DNA of 64,000 nt from Vicugna pacos (Eukaryota > Chordata > Mammalia > Artiodactyla > Camelidae), in the NCBI RefSeq assembly GCF_048564905.1, contig NC_132995.1:63852639-63916638 (forward strand). The letters are read 5' to 3'. Numbering within the stretch: the stretch's first letter is position 1; the number at the start of each line of letters is the position of its first letter. The position numbers were made by a program, and so were the translations under genes. Shown one piece after another: positions 1 through 13,339 of the stretch. The notes under the pieces are model-generated. The model saw only the letters and a list, made by a program, of their open reading frames with translations, did no database searches and was not told the origin of the DNA.

Positions 1-554
1 AGTGATTTAGCCAAAAGCTTCTGTTGGTTCAAAGTTAGACTAGTGATTTCACCCTCACTTTATGGATCAAGGTAAAATAATGCAAGTTAACCTCTTTTTA
101 ACATTTTGCTTCAACATTAGACCAAGTCAATTAGATATGGAGAGGGAGGTCTACAGCACATGGAAAAAGAAATCATTTATTAGAAATCTTAAATTGCTAT
201 ATATATGTTTCTTTATAAGTCATTTCAAATTAATAAAGCCTATTTTTGTCTCACAAGTGAAAACTGCCCTTTAGAACTGTATTTTGAAGATGAGAGATTT
301 CATAAAAGAAAAAGATTATTTTTGCTTAAGATTTCTGAGGTTACTGGCATATTCTGTGTGTAAAGAGAAGTGAGTCAGCAAAAGATTAATATGTAAAAAT
401 GCTAGATGAGGCACCTGACCTAGTTGTCTTTATTTGTCTAAATACTGAAGCCACTGAATCTCTAAGACTAATCATGGGGGGAAAAATCAGAAAAGATGTT
501 TCTACATATAAAATACATTACTTCTTTAATTAAAAAATTTAATTTAAGCATACC

Positions 555-735
555 AATTAAGTAAAAAAATTATATATTGAGCAATTTCACTGCCAGGAAT
601 TTATCTTAAAGCTGTAAGTACATAAACTCAAAGGATGTTCACAGCAGCAAAAAAACTACGAACAATTTAAATGTCCATTAACAGAGTGTTGGTGAAAAAA
701 ATTAGGTGCCACCATCAAATGGAATACTAATGATG
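555..735 (+). mobile_element. Old L1 (L1M) 3' fragment
   Basis: The text resembles the end of L1 ORF2: an 'attgagcaatttcactgcc' stretch, then 'ttcacagcagcaaaaa', then 'aatgtccattaacagag'. This is the usual order on the sense strand. It is diverged and truncated at both ends, with no visible target-site duplication. Confidence 0.6.
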
Positions 736-889
736 GCACATGATTTCACTGAGGGAGAGGTAGAGAGACAGTCACACACAGAACATCAGTTCAGGACAAT
801 CAGGTTGCTGGCCAGGAAATGAGGGATAAGGCTATTGATGAAACAAAGTTATTTTTAAGGCAGGGCAAAAAAATTAACGTTTCTTTTTG

Positions 890-1300
890 CTGTTTGAGTT
901 ACTACCCTCTCCCCTTTGGTGTGCATTGTGCATTTGCACTATACATTAACTAGATTCCCTAAGAAGACACAGGAATGCCTACTTGCCAAAAAAAAAAAAA
1001 AAGCAATTCTTCCTGGAGCCAGCAAAGGAATTCCTTAGAACATTCCTTTCTCAGTCCCATAAGGGGTCACAATAATCCACTACTCGCCTTGCTGGACTAT
1101 GTAAACTGTCAACGTGTTATTTTGATGTACAAGCCTTTGTCTCAAAAACTTACATACTGCGCCTTGACCTCTAACAGGTGGAACAGTCCTCAGAGCTTTC
1201 TAAAAGACTATCTCCCAAGTTACAATCCTCAGGTTAGCTCAAATAAAATTTTCCATTTCTTTCTAAGGTTGACTATTGATTAATTTTTTGTCAACACATT
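890..1300 (+). mobile_element. Probable solo endogenous retrovirus LTR (class I-like)
   Basis: The block has LTR character: an AATAAA signal near 1241 preceded by a 'cctcagagctttct...ctatctccc' stretch like the R/U5 region of LTRs I recall from artiodactyl genomes. The bounds are approximate and no target duplication is clear. There is no internal retroviral sequence beside it, so it looks like a solo, degraded LTR. Moderately old. Confidence 0.4.
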
Positions 1301-2629
1301 AGTAAGTAAGACATGTGAAAACTAGAAGTTAACAACAGTATATCCATACAAAACAAAGAAGAATCTTCTTCAAATAAATATCTTTACCACAAATACTTGA
1401 CCTTTTGGATTTAAACTTACACAACATTATAATGGAACCATCAATCCAAATGATGTTACAGCCAACAACATTTAGTTATAGGCTGAATGGTATCATAAAA
1501 GCTACAAATTATTTAAAAGATATTTTACATAATTCTCATTGGAAATAGTGATAGCCAACTGGAATGCTATCAGCTACTCAGCTGTCCTTGAAGGGCATGG
1601 GGTGAGGCTGCCCTACAGAAGAATCTACCTTAGAAAAGTCATTCCAGTATCGAATGCCCAAAATAAAGCTCAAAATTCTCTAGTTTATGAATTTATTCTA
1701 ACACACCTCAAATATATCTAATTGCAAAACAGTCAAGGCCGGTTGGTTTATAAATTTTTTAGAAGATCATTAAATAGTAACAGAGTAAGTAATTTCATAT
1801 CCCCTCTGTCTCTGTGAGAGAATAGAATTACTTCATTTGTTTAACCAGTTGGGCTGAAAACGAGGAACATACACAGAGTAGAAGACAAGCCAGGAAAATA
1901 GCCCTCCATTAAAAGACATCCCACATACAAAGTTCCTTTATTCTTCCTAATGGTCTATCTAATCGTATAAGCAGTACATTTCTAATAACTATAAATATAG
2001 CACTGCTATCCTTGGCTGAAATGTTTTCATTTTTGTTAACAGATTAAACATTATAGCTTTAATTCCTCATTTTCTGCACAAACTCATGCTACTTCAATTT
2101 ATTTTAGTTTTTATATTTTTATTACTTTTTACTTTTCTTCTACACTTAATTTTTTCTTTACCTATTTTTGGTTTCTTGTGTTTATAGTATATCAACAAAA
2201 GCAAAGGAGGATTAAAATCTTGATGCTACATTATTTTTTAAAATTTAATACCAATTTTGCCCAAATCTGACTCTCCCTTCAAAGGGCTTACATACTATAA
2301 GTATAAGTGATGGGATTCAGGACTTAAGATCAAAACAGGAGTGTTCTGCCTCTTCTCCGTGTGCTCTAATTTCTGTGGCTGTCGAATCTCTCATTACAGA
2401 CCTTAGCTCCACCTTCTATGTGTTCTAACTGGGAGTGGATCTTTCCCATTACCAATCCTAGCCAGCTCCCACAAACAATTTCCATCCATTCAATTTAACA
2501 CGTACATCCAGTTATTCTAGTTTACTTTGTAAAAGGGAAAGCGCAAAATGATCTTAATTTAAATTTAAATTTTGATTGGTAACTTAGTTTTAAAAGTAAT
2601 TTAACCCTATATTATACCAAATTTAATTC

Positions 2630-2785
2630 TCTAACCCTCTGAGATGGGTTTTATTACAGAAGGGGAAACATGCTCAGTGACCCGCTTAAGATCATATGAT
2701 GGCAAAGCTGAAAAGTGAAATCCTGTCTTTAACCCCAGATCCAGTGCTCTTTCCACCACTCCACATTACCGCAAACTAGTCTTCG
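2630..2785 (-). mobile_element. MIR SINE fragment
   Basis: The antisense MIR core is readable: 'ttacagaaggggaaac', then 'agtgacccgcttaagatca', then 'ccagtgctctttccacc'. Ancient mammal-wide SINE, strongly diverged. Confidence 0.6.
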
Positions 2786-3844
2786 GAAAGATTATTCCTA
2801 ACAATTATACTTATCCAGTAAAATTTAAGAATTCAACATCATAATTGTATTCCTTTACAACTTAAGGGCGATAGTCTAATTCTTACATTAAAGTATTGAT
2901 TATTCATAATAACAAGTCTAAACAAGAACATTTCTCAGTGAAATACAAAACCAGAAAAACAGAATGATGAACCTGTTACACCCATCTTTCAATATCAGCA
3001 ATTACCAATACATGATATGATTCTATTATCAATATATGCTTTGTCTCTACTTCTACCCTCACTTTCCAACTCCAGATTCTTCAAAGTACGTACCAGAAAG
3101 CAAGTGACTTCATTGGTAAGTATTTTAGTTTGTATCTCTAAAAGATAAGGAGTCATTTTCAAAAAATATAATCACAATACTATCATACCTTAAAAAATAA
3201 CAATAATTACTTAAAATCATTAATACATTTTTCAAAAGTTTAGAAACCAATCCTATTTCACTACCAGTCTCCATTTCTCTATACCCTCACAAATGAGTTA
3301 CAAAGTATTTCATAAAGCATTCTCATCTCTTAGGAGGTTTCTTTGTGTCCGAAGATTTATTTCATTTCAAAATTACAAACTCGCTGTGCCACAGAAACTC
3401 CTCCAGAGATAGATGAGGACCTCCAGAATGAAAGAACCAGACGGATAAAACATTACATGCTAATTGTTTACAAGAGTAGAAAAATAACCTATACTAGGCC
3501 ATGACTCCTAACACAAGGGATAGAAACTATTACCTGCAACCAGTTGGTATACATAAGGTTGATTTAACAGCACTGATGGAACCAGAGATTTGTTTGGTAT
3601 AGTCTTACTAAAAAGTTAAGAATTTTAAATTTCTTTTGGTGAAGTCCTGTATCAATGTATAACCATGTTTGATCTATGCTGTGTCATGGCAAAAGGATGG
3701 ATCAAAGACCTTCCTATAGGCAAAGGTACAATCCACTCCTCCTTATCTATTGCTCTTAAAGCATTAAAAAGTATACTACTCTTGAAAATGTTTTTAGTGA
3801 GACAGATGAACATCTTACTAGGTTCATCTGGTGGTTATGTCCAA

Positions 3845-4600
3845 TGAAGTTCAATGGACATTCTATCAAATGTAGACTGGGAGCCAGACAACATGCTGGG
3901 CATCATGGCTGCTCCAAGAGAGCTAATGGCCAAAGAAGGGTGTGGGAAGGGAGGAGGAGACAGACAAATACAAGTTGGTGCTAAGAAAAAGATATGGACA
4001 GGATATGTGAACACGTGGAGGGCACACAGCTGAACTATGGAGTTTAGAAATGGTTTCCAGGAGGAGAACATTTCTGAGCTGAATCTTAGATACTGGGTAG
4101 AACTGGCTAAACAAAGAAAGTGGGAGGGGCATTCGAGTCATAGGATGTAGCATGAGCAAAGGCACTGAGACACGTAGAGGGAACCACAGCTCAAAGTGCA
4201 ACATAAGAACTGGAAGGAAGAAAGAAGGAATAGGGAGAGGCCAGATAATGGAAGATCTTGTGTACTGTGTTAAGCTTGGCTCTGCCCCACAGGTGACTAT
4301 GAGCCCCCACAGGGTCAAGCAGAGGCTGCATGATTAACTGGGTTTTTAGACTGAGCCCTGCAGAATGGAGAATGGAGGGAGTCTAGAGAAGACCACAGGG
4401 GCCTGAACTGCAGCAGTGGTGGGGAGGATCTAGATGGAAAGATGAATCTGAGCAACATTTAGGAGGTAAAACTGGCAAGACCTCACATTGGACACAGAAT
4501 AGTGAGAAGGGAAGAAAGTACACACAGTAACTCCCAGGTTTCTGGAACTATGCCCAAAAAGATAGAGTGAGAGCATTTCTATTTAAGGATCATTTTAGTT
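3845..4600 (-). mobile_element. L2 LINE 3' region, antisense
   Basis: The block contains the antisense L2 landmarks 'gagctgaatctta', 'gaggggcattcgagtc', 'gcatgagcaaaggcactgag' and 'aactcccaggtttctgg', in L2 order. Open frames of up to 131 codons on the minus strand here are chance frames within the repeat. Confidence 0.6.
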
Positions 4601-5522
4601 ATGGTGAATGTCTTCCATTTTCTTTTATTTGAAACTTAAATTTTTAATGGAAATGCCCTCAGCTTACCCATATAAACTTCCTTGGCACCATGCTCTAACA
4701 GAACCATCTGCTCCAAAGGACAATAAATCTCCTCACTATTCCCTAAACGTGCGTAAGACATCTAAAATTTGGCAGCAAATGCCTTCACTCATTAGAGATT
4801 TGAATACTATTCAATGCTACAAGTTCTGATGTTTATTTAATATTAACTTATAACAAGTTTGATAAACAGTCTATTAGTATCTAATCACCTTACTAGTAAT
4901 TATAGGTTTTCCATTTTAATACTTGTTCATTTTACAGTTCAGTACAATGACCAGAACTTCCAAATAAATGTTAAATAATGATGATGCAGGTATTCTTGCT
5001 GTTCCTAAATGCACCAAAAATGTCATTAATAATTTATTACTAAATATTAAACTATTAGTTTATCATGTTTAGAAAGTACTCACTCATTCCAACATTAATA
5101 CTCATTTTTTTAAAGCTCATTTATAAAAGATCACCATTTAAAAAATATAACACAAAAATCAGGTCATTCCAGCTGACCACATTACAAAATCCATCTTTTA
5201 CCTTCAAAGAATGAGAAATATTTTATTTTTATATTTGCATTATATAAGAAGTAACAAAATATGCAGTAACTATTCATAAACTCTCCCACAGAACATTGAT
5301 AAATAAACTATAGTATATAACTGGGCTCTACTACCATCTTCCTATAGAAAGGATACAAAAACTTACAACAACCACAACAAAAAGAAAACACTTTATAAGT
5401 TACTAACTATGGCTGATATATTTTTAATATTTTCAAATTTAAATCTGAAACGATCATAGTTAATTTAAATATGTGTTTAAATAAGGATTAAAAATTACCC
5501 ACTAAGAAAGCAGTAGTCTTAC

Positions 5523-5578
5523 CTGTAACGAACATGAAAAGAATGGTCTTCCCTCATGCTTATCAAGTTTTCCTCCAT
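5523..5578 (-). CDS. GPSM2: GPSM2 (LGN) first coding exon, start codon and codons 1-18
   Basis: On the minus strand the exon reads ATG at 5578-5576 and encodes MEENLISMREDHSFHVRY plus two bases (AG) of an Arg codon. This matches the N-terminus of human GPSM2 as I remember it. The start is supported by an in-frame TAA four codons upstream. The donor is CAG|GTAAGA (GT at 5522-5521). GPSM2/LGN is an adaptor with N-terminal TPR repeats that bind NuMA and inscuteable, and C-terminal GoLoco motifs that bind G-alpha-i-GDP. It acts at the cell cortex to orient the mitotic spindle, and loss causes deafness with brain malformation in humans. Only this N-terminal piece is in the window; the TPR and GoLoco exons lie to the left. 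The protein function is family knowledge; the sequence shows only the start. Confidence 0.93.
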
Positions 5579-5827
5579 CAAGTCATATTATAAGCTGAGT
5601 ATAATATGAAATTATTTTATTTTGTGCCAATTCAGTTCTTTACAATGTAGAATTGCTGCAGAACATTGTCCGGTTAGTATATTAATGAGTTGGTGTTAAT
5701 ACACCCTAAGCTCCTGCTTCTTCTTTATTAATAATGAAAGGAGGTCAATGTCAGACAGCATAGAGGTTCAAAATGTGTCCCAAATCCTTGCATCTCTGGC
5801 CCTTTCAGCAGCACTTCAGCAACATTT
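5579..5827 (-). other. GPSM2: GPSM2 exon 2, 5' untranslated part
   Basis: Upstream of the start codon the minus strand runs to a good acceptor, a pyrimidine-rich tract ending TTTTGCAG with AG at 5829-5828. That makes exon 2 5,523-5,827 (305 nt). The stretch includes in-frame stops, as expected for a leader. The acceptor is inferred from consensus alone; a transcript could use another one. Confidence 0.6.
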
Positions 5828-6389
5828 CTGCAAAAGGAATACAAGATGCTTTGCTTGAAGTCCTACTTTCAAAGAATAACCTAAAGTAATTCCAAGCTCT
5901 ACATGATCACACAACTAACTCCACAGACTGCTGTCATGGCAATTATGGGAGAAAAACCTCAGGGGGCTCACCACTTAGAGGGCTTTTAACTGAGGATGTG
6001 AATGCATGGTATTTATTGGAGAACCGTAGTTTAATTTTAAAAACTGGTTTGAAATACAATAATTTTATGTAATATTTTCATTATAAACAAATATAGACGA
6101 ATTTGTATGATATTAGTATCTTAAAACAAAATTATAATACTTGATTTTAAAAACTACTATTAACAAGTAAAATGAAAACTCAATAATTCATCTGAACAAG
6201 TCAATTCTAACTGTAAATTTATTTCTTCAAAGAAGATATTTGTGCTGATAATTAGATTATCTTATATTCATTTGCTCTCAATGTATATTCTATTTAAACC
6301 CTTTAAAGTATTTTAAATGTTTTCACTGAGTAAGTACAAAAGAAATTTAGGGAATATGTGTATAGTAGAATGACCCAACAAACAGTTAT

Positions 6390-6775
6390 ATACCACCACC
6401 CACTTTGATAGAATAAAGAACATCATCACTGCCTTTGAAGTCTCCTGGGTGCCTCAGCCTAACACATCACCTTCCTTTCCCCTCTACAGTGATCTCTAAA
6501 CTGAATTGTGTTCATTATTCCCTTGCTTGTCTTTATAACTTTGCCACAAATGTCTGTATAGTCTTAAATAATATACTGTTTAATTTTGTATGTTTTTGCT
6601 CAATATTCTTTCTGAGATTCATCTTGCTTGTTGCACACAGATGCAATTTGCATATTTTTATTGCTGTATCATATTCTGTCCTATACCAAATGTATTTTTC
6701 ATTCTACTGTTGATGGACCTTTGGACTGTAATATTTTGGATTTTTTGCTCTATTAGAAGTATTGCTATGAATGCT
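6390..6775 (-). mobile_element. L1M 3' UTR fragment, antisense
   Basis: Antisense L1M landmarks are present: 'ctgagattcatcttgcttgt', 'tttattgctgtatcatattc' and 'ctactgttgatggacctttg'. Old, and 5' truncated. Confidence 0.7.
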
Positions 6776-6784
6776 GAAGTTAAC

Positions 6785-7205
6785 AACTCAATATACTGGT
6801 TAAACAGGACAACAGATAAACTAAAAAGAGAATGAGTGAATTAGAAGAATATCTGAAGAAATTACACAAATAGATAAAGACATACACAAATAGATAAAGA
6901 GATGGAAAATACTAAAGAACAGTTTAAAGAAAAGGAAGACAAAATGAAAGGCTTTAACACAGGTCTAACTACAGTACCATAAGGAAAAACAGAAAGAGGA
7001 ACAAAGGCAAAATGTTCAGTATAAAGACTGAGAATTTTTCAGAATTGAAGACAGACTATTAATTAGCAGATTGAAGAAGCACACTAAGTCCTAAGTGGGA
7101 TAAATAAAAATGAATCCATACCCAAATATATCACAGAGAAATGCATATCATCATATATAAAATATAACCTTTAAGGTAATAGTTGAGAGAGACAAGTAAG
7201 GTAAG
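6785..7205 (+). mobile_element. L1M/HAL1 ORF1-region fragment
   Basis: The sense strand resembles old L1 ORF1 sequence: 'gaattagaagaatatctgaag', 'agagatggaaaatac' and 'cctaagtgggataaataaaa'. A short internal direct repeat, 'acacaaatagataaag', occurs twice near 6866-6901. Broken coding remnant. Confidence 0.6.
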
Positions 7206-7211
7206 ATTAAG

Positions 7212-7212
<1 letters not shown>

Positions 7213-7287
<75 letters not shown>

Positions 7288-7346
7288 GGGAATATATATA
7301 TATATAGTCTGGGAATATATATATATATATATATATAGTCTGGGTG
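7213..7346. repeat. Compound (TG)n(TA)n microsatellite with an interspersed motif
   Basis: About 16 TG units are followed by about 19 TA units. Then TA tracts alternate with three copies of 'agtctggg' (7283-7290, 7306-7313, 7337-7344). Such TA runs are unstable and prone to cruciform or slipped structures. Confidence 0.95.
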
Positions 7347-9092
7347 TTATAAACAACCCCACAGGTCAGTTAGTACCACATATTACTACAACATTCCCAG
7401 AAAGGTCATAAGGAAGCTAATCCTAATTTTGAATAATCCTTTTCAAAAAGTTTCAAGAAAGTTGTTCTGTACTTTAAGCAATTTTTCCATTTCTACCCAT
7501 TTCTTCCTTCTGCTGCCATCCAATAAAGCCGAATTCCTTTTCCACATAACATCCTTTTAAGTATTTCAGCTATAAAACAAACCAAACTCTGAATAATGCA
7601 CACCCACAAAATACACTTAGACAGAGGTTAGTGGGGAACAGAGCAGGCAGAAGGAGGACAGTGGGAAGCGGCGAGCATCAGCCTTGGGAATCCTGACAAG
7701 ATTCCTAGAGGAAACGAGGTTTTCATGTTAACAAGCAGTTTGGCACATAAGAAACACAAAATATTATCCCTCTTGACCCCTCCTTTGGCCAGCAAAGGAA
7801 GCAGTATCTTAAGAAAGGATGAAAAGATAGGTAGCAGTTATTAATCCAACAAATCTCTTTTTCTTTTGTTCAGAATTCCATCATGCCTCTTTTCCCCTGA
7901 AAAGCATTAAGGGTATTAGTGTAGATATTCACAGCAACAGCTCCAAAGTGCATCTAAATCACACAACAACTCAACTGTCAACTAAAGTGGCTTTCACTAC
8001 CACTTTGAGGTTTAGGTTCTTATTTATAATATGGGCAGGAGGTGAGGAATTAGAATTAACTTAAAATTAAGTTAAATTATAATTTAATTGAAATATTTTT
8101 TCAGCCATATCATAATAAAATCTAAAAATTCATCATTTAAAAAAATGTTAACTTCATACTTATTAAAATGTAAGCATGTAATTAAATTAACAAATGGATA
8201 TAAATGAAGCTGCAAAATACCTTACTTGATTAGGACTGCACACAGAACCATTAAAAAAACTTAAAACAAGCAAGACAGAATGCTATTCACCATTTTACCA
8301 AGGACAATTTAGAATATGGTCTTACTTTTTTCAAAAGAACAGTACCCTCAAGTCATTCTTAAATTTCAATCTCCCTAAAAATTAAGCAGCATTTCTTATC
8401 TTACAATTATTCACTAAACAAACAAGCAATTCTTGATTCAGTGAGTCACACTACAAAAACTCTCTAACCAACTTAGTAACAATGTGTTCATTCATGTTCC
8501 ACATGGAGTTAACAAACCCACTGCATATTTAACACCTAGTTTATATATTACTAGTGTAACACTAATAACATTTGCAACAAATATTAAATTATGAATTGTT
8601 CATTAAGATAAGAAAATTTAATGATAGGACCAGGAAATGGAATGGAATATATAGGTTTGAAAGAATATTAAGAAGTCTTCAAGTCCCCACTAGAACGTAA
8701 ATAAATAATAATCTGCAAGGAACACATGTATCCTTAATAGCATCTCCCAGGTTTTAAAAAACTTCTCTGCTAACAAAGCTGTTGGCTCACAGCATCTTTT
8801 GGTCTGACTATAGATAAAAAGAAAGCAATAATCATTTTCTATACCCTAAAAACTGATAAAAGCACATAGAAAGATCAACTAGTGCATAACTCTGATTGCC
8901 TCACATTTAATTATCTGATTAGGAAGTCAAAATAGGCAGACTCCCGGTACACACCTAGGTGGACTTCCAGACACTGTCCAAGGTATGTAATCAGAGTAAA
9001 CAATAAAACCTAGCCCTGCTTTACTCCGCTGGCAATAAAGTTATCTTCAAACTAGGTGACTGGGAAACATAGGGGATAGACAGTTACAATTA

Positions 9093-9307
9093 CAGCTGAC
9101 CCTTGAAATGGGGTTGAACTCCACAGTCCACATATGTGGGGAATTTTTTCAATAAATATGTACTACAGTACTACATGATCTACATGTTGGTTGAATCTGC
9201 AGATGCAAAACTACAGATATGGGGGACCAACTGTAAAATTATATGTGGATTTTCCACTGTGCGGGAGGTCAGCACCCCTAACCCGCACATTATTCAAGGG
9301 TCCACTG
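9093..9307 (+). mobile_element. Non-autonomous Tigger-like DNA transposon (MER8/MER2-like)
   Basis: The left end is CAGCTGACCCTTGAA and the right end, read in reverse, is CAGTGGACCCTTGAA, giving 13/15 matching terminal inverted repeats. TA lies on the left flank and TG, a decayed TA, on the right. The inside contains the diagnostic 'aataaatatgtactacagta'. The roughly 215-bp length fits a MITE of the pogo/Tigger group, with no transposase. The exact family name is from memory. Confidence 0.8.
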
Positions 9308-11124
9308 TGTTTCTTTTGTCTTTGTTTCAATTTATCCAAACTATCTATTCCTGACTACAACTTAAACGCCAGTTACCTTTGGTCTGATTTTTTCATTTAG
9401 TATATCTATAAACTGGTAACACTATCACATAATAAATATAACTTACTTTTCTTGCCTCCCAGGTTAGATAATCTAAATTCTTTAAACTTCTCTTATCCTA
9501 TTAACTTCCTCTAAGGTACAATGCTCAAATTACCCAAATCCCTCTCAGTTGTAATGTTTCAAGTCAGATACCGTAGCCCTTTGTCAACTACAGCTGGCAT
9601 AAATATTAAGGAAGAATCAAGAACATACTTAAAATAAAGTTATTTTATATTAGAATTCAGGGTATAGGTTATAGTAACAAATACACATCACAGTACTAAT
9701 GGGGGTAGCAAAGTAAGATGCCAACACATCCACTTCTAAAATAAACTCAAGTAACTACCCTAGGTAAACTGGTTATTTTCTGCCAAATTATGTACCTGTA
9801 GGTAGACACTAATTTATTTGTAGATGGACTAAATATGTCCTGTCACCTAATCCAAACATCTATTTCTAACTGCATTTTACCTGAAAGATACAGTGGAAAC
9901 AAGATGGCAAGTATAAGGAACAATGCATGCAAAATCAAAAGTAGGAAGGTAAAACCAGGAAGTTTACATAGAAGAATATAAGAGTATAAAAAAGCAAACG
10001 GTGTAGTAAAGTCCAACAGAGAGTTCAGAGCATGATTTTAGTGTGGCAGGCAGACATCAGAATATAAGACTAATGTGGAAAACTAGTGTTCAGAACAAGG
10101 GAATAGGACCAAAAATGTCTGGGTACTTGATTAAGTAATCTGGCTGAGTACCTACAGAAAATTGAAAACAGTGCCCATTGACTAGATATGAGAGGCAAAG
10201 GTCAAGCAAGGACAGAGAACTTATGAGACTTCCAGTTTTGAGGACAGGCTGAACAGGAGCAATGCACAGTGACTGACAAATTGGATTGCAAGAGTGATAG
10301 TTTAGAGAGGGAAAAATGGAATACTCATATTAAACTTGTACTTGGTAAAAGTGCTATCTTCAGAAATAATGGCTGAAAGAAACAAAGATACTGAGCTTGA
10401 GATAACCTGAAATCAGACAAAATCTGATAAATGGGGAAGGATGGAGTGGGGAGAGAGGGAGTGACTGATAATTCTTAATTTTTGCACATCTTTAAAACTA
10501 AAAAAGTTTTAAAGTACAATGAGATATAAATGTCAAAAACTGCGATGTCAGTGACAAAATTAAAGAGACACTGCAATGGGAGAAAAAAGCAAAGCATAAA
10601 AGTTCTGATTCTTTATTCAACACAATCTCTAAACCAATAATATAATCAAACTATTGCATAATACTATGAACTAAAGATAACTCAAGATGATCTTCGTGTG
10701 TATCTATCTGTATCTACAGTGCTGAACATAGTTTTAGTACTGATAACTGTCATACATACCAAATGTAAATTACTTCACACGATCCCAAATTAATAAAATA
10801 AACAATCATAGTGCCGAGTAAAGCAGATTGCTCCATTTTCTATCATTCTGGAGAAATGAGAATTTACTACAGATTATTCTGTAACAACTGTTTCAGTAAA
10901 GTTTTCCTTTAGTAAATATATAATCCTAAAGTATGCACTCCAATTAAGGCTATATCTTAATTTATTCTTAATCTTTAGGTCTGCAACAATACATATAAGT
11001 CTGTAAAATGTTAGGCCGAGTTAGGTTAGAAAACAAGTGTAACTAACAGTGTAACTACTAACTAAACACGTTTTATTATAAAGCTCTTCTAATAAGTTGT
11101 TTGTGACTATGGAACAGCTAAATA

Positions 11125-11224
11125 AATTGAATAAATTCATTGTGCTGAACACTGGAATTTGACACAACACTGTAAAATGATTATGAATCAATAAAAAAAT
11201 GTAAAAAAAAATTGAATAAATTCA
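11125..11224 (+). mobile_element. Very short (about 70 bp) L1 3' tail with target-site duplication
   Basis: An L1 3' terminus, from 'tgtgctgaacactgg' to poly-A, is flanked by a 15-bp direct repeat 'aattgaataaattca' (11125-11139 and 11210-11224). It is a heavily 5'-truncated insertion. Its sequence equals the end of the L1 at 62.5-63.0 kb apart from A-run length, so both belong to one young subfamily. Confidence 0.9.
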
Positions 11225-13339
11225 AAGGATAGATTAGAATAATGGTTCCAGATTCCAAGTAAATCTGTATCTTAAAGTCACACACCAGTCAGAAGGGTTC
11301 CCATGTGCATTTGAAATGAATCCTCCTAGGTCATTTGGAAAAACAGCAAATACATGCAACGTAAAGGCACTATTAATTTTAAACTCTCATATTTATTCTT
11401 GGCAGATTTAAAAAAGAAAGAAAGAAAGAACTTCAGGTCAGGAGCTGTGGATACTGAAAAGGTAAAATAATGAATGCAACCATTTCAGAGTAGTGTAACC
11501 CCAAAACAATATAAAATAAGAATTCCTTTTCATATTTTTGAATGTTGACACCTAAAAGCTCACCATTCTAAACAACTCTATGTAAACTTCCTTTCTCGGT
11601 GAAGAGTAAAGTACTTATATTTTTAATCCATCACATAAAGCTAAAAGGATGTCAAAGACTATGTTTCCTAGATAACCAAAATACTTAATAAAAGCCACAT
11701 ATGCAATTTCAAATTAGATAAATACTAAAAGAAAATGTAATCTAGAAGAAAGAGATTTGAATATTTCAAGCCTTCATCTTAGTACTGCTGTTAAACAGTG
11801 AGAAAGGACCAAGCGTATGAGTCTACCTCAATGAGACATGCTGAATGTTTGTAGTTCAACAGGAGTTTCCAAAGCTCTCTCACAAAGCGCTACCAAGATA
11901 ATCATTACTGCATGGTAGTCTCTTAGTATCTTAGGGTTTGGCAGCCCATGATAAATCGGAAAGAAGTTGAATATTTTCCTGGGGAAGGTGATAAACCAGA
12001 AAGGGGCTGTTTTTAGATTACACATGGAGCCAATCTGAATTATGCCAGTTACTATACTAATCATTAAAACTGCTGGTATGAAATTACAGTCCTTAGTGAT
12101 TACAATAATTCAACAGAGGATGAAGCAGTTGCTTAAAAATTTCAAGGCCAAAAGGAAGATTACTTTTATGCAACATCTCTAATCTTGGTTACCTTTTTCC
12201 CCTGCTAAGCAATTAATGAAACAAAAGTCCTACTCCGACAAGATTACTTACTTATTTTAAGAGTATAAATATGTCCAACTAAAGGGAAAATGTCTTACAT
12301 ATGTTCATTAGAATAAAATTTGTATTTTTCTCCTTATTAGTTTTATTTCTCCTCAAACTAAAGCTCAAAGTTTACAAGTAATGTTGATTTTCCCTCCTAT
12401 AAAACAATTTTAAACAAAGATTGTCCTTTTAATCCAATAGTAAAATTAATAACCTTTTGGAAGAGTTTCAATTAGACACATAAGAAAGGCGATTTTTAGT
12501 TAATTATTATAAACACATAAAATTGGAGGTATACCGTATTTTAACATCAAGGTTACAAAAGACACACAATGATAGTTTTTTTTTAAATTCTAAATTTTAA
12601 TCAACCCCAATTATATTTCCAGTACATTCCAAATGACTACACAGATTATGAGGCCAGGAGCGCACAAGAAAATGTTTGCAATCTAAAAACACCAACATAC
12701 ACTAAGCCCAACTTCTAAAAAAAACACACAAAAATTCAAACCTAAATATATGTATTAGTCCTCGCCCTTTCCAATCAGTAATCTTTTGTTAACAAAGAAA
12801 CAAATTATTGGATAAACATGATGTTATTAATAGGAGCTCAAAGAAGTAAATTCAAAATAAACATAATCTTATGAAGAAATTACTGTCAGAAAAAAAGAGA
12901 AATACTTATTAGTAAACAATGGGGAGAACACAACTTTGAGAAACAGTGGTCATCAAGTCACCAGAAAATATGAGCCACAGCCCTTTATTGCTACCAATGT
13001 TGGTTTAAGCCATCAGCTTAAATCAATTAACATATGTATGGAAAACAATAATGAAGGAGAAAAGAAATGGTCCTTTCTACTGAGCATTGTTCTTGAGTTA
13101 GTAAATGACAATGTATCAGTCATCTTAACAGAAGAATTTTGAAATGGCAAAACTGGTTTCAACTACACTTTTAAGCAGAAATAAATCCCAAACGCAAAAG
13201 GATAATAAAGGCCTAGAAAAAAAATCCCCAGAGAGTTTGAATTTCGAACCCTTCATAGGAAAATACACTGTTTTCTCCTTCCAAAAGTTATCACCATTCT
13301 GTGGAAAAATGTTTCTGCTCAATTCAGTAATGTTATGAG

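Larger units (their letters stand above)
1..5522 (-). other. GPSM2: GPSM2 intron 2 (part)
   Basis: This is the sequence downstream, on the minus strand, of the GPSM2 exon 2 donor. I searched it by eye for the next GPSM2 coding exon, which should open by completing Arg19 and continue into the first TPR, and did not find it; it probably lies beyond the left edge. The stretch is AT-rich and holds repeat fragments: an old L1 near 555-735, a probable retroviral LTR near 890-1300, a MIR piece near 2630-2780 and an L2-like block at 3845-4600. I see nothing else functional. Confidence 0.75.

Noticed and set aside
3845-4600. Cluster of overlapping open frames on both strands as a gene
   Set aside because: The sequence follows antisense L2 order; the frames are accidental.
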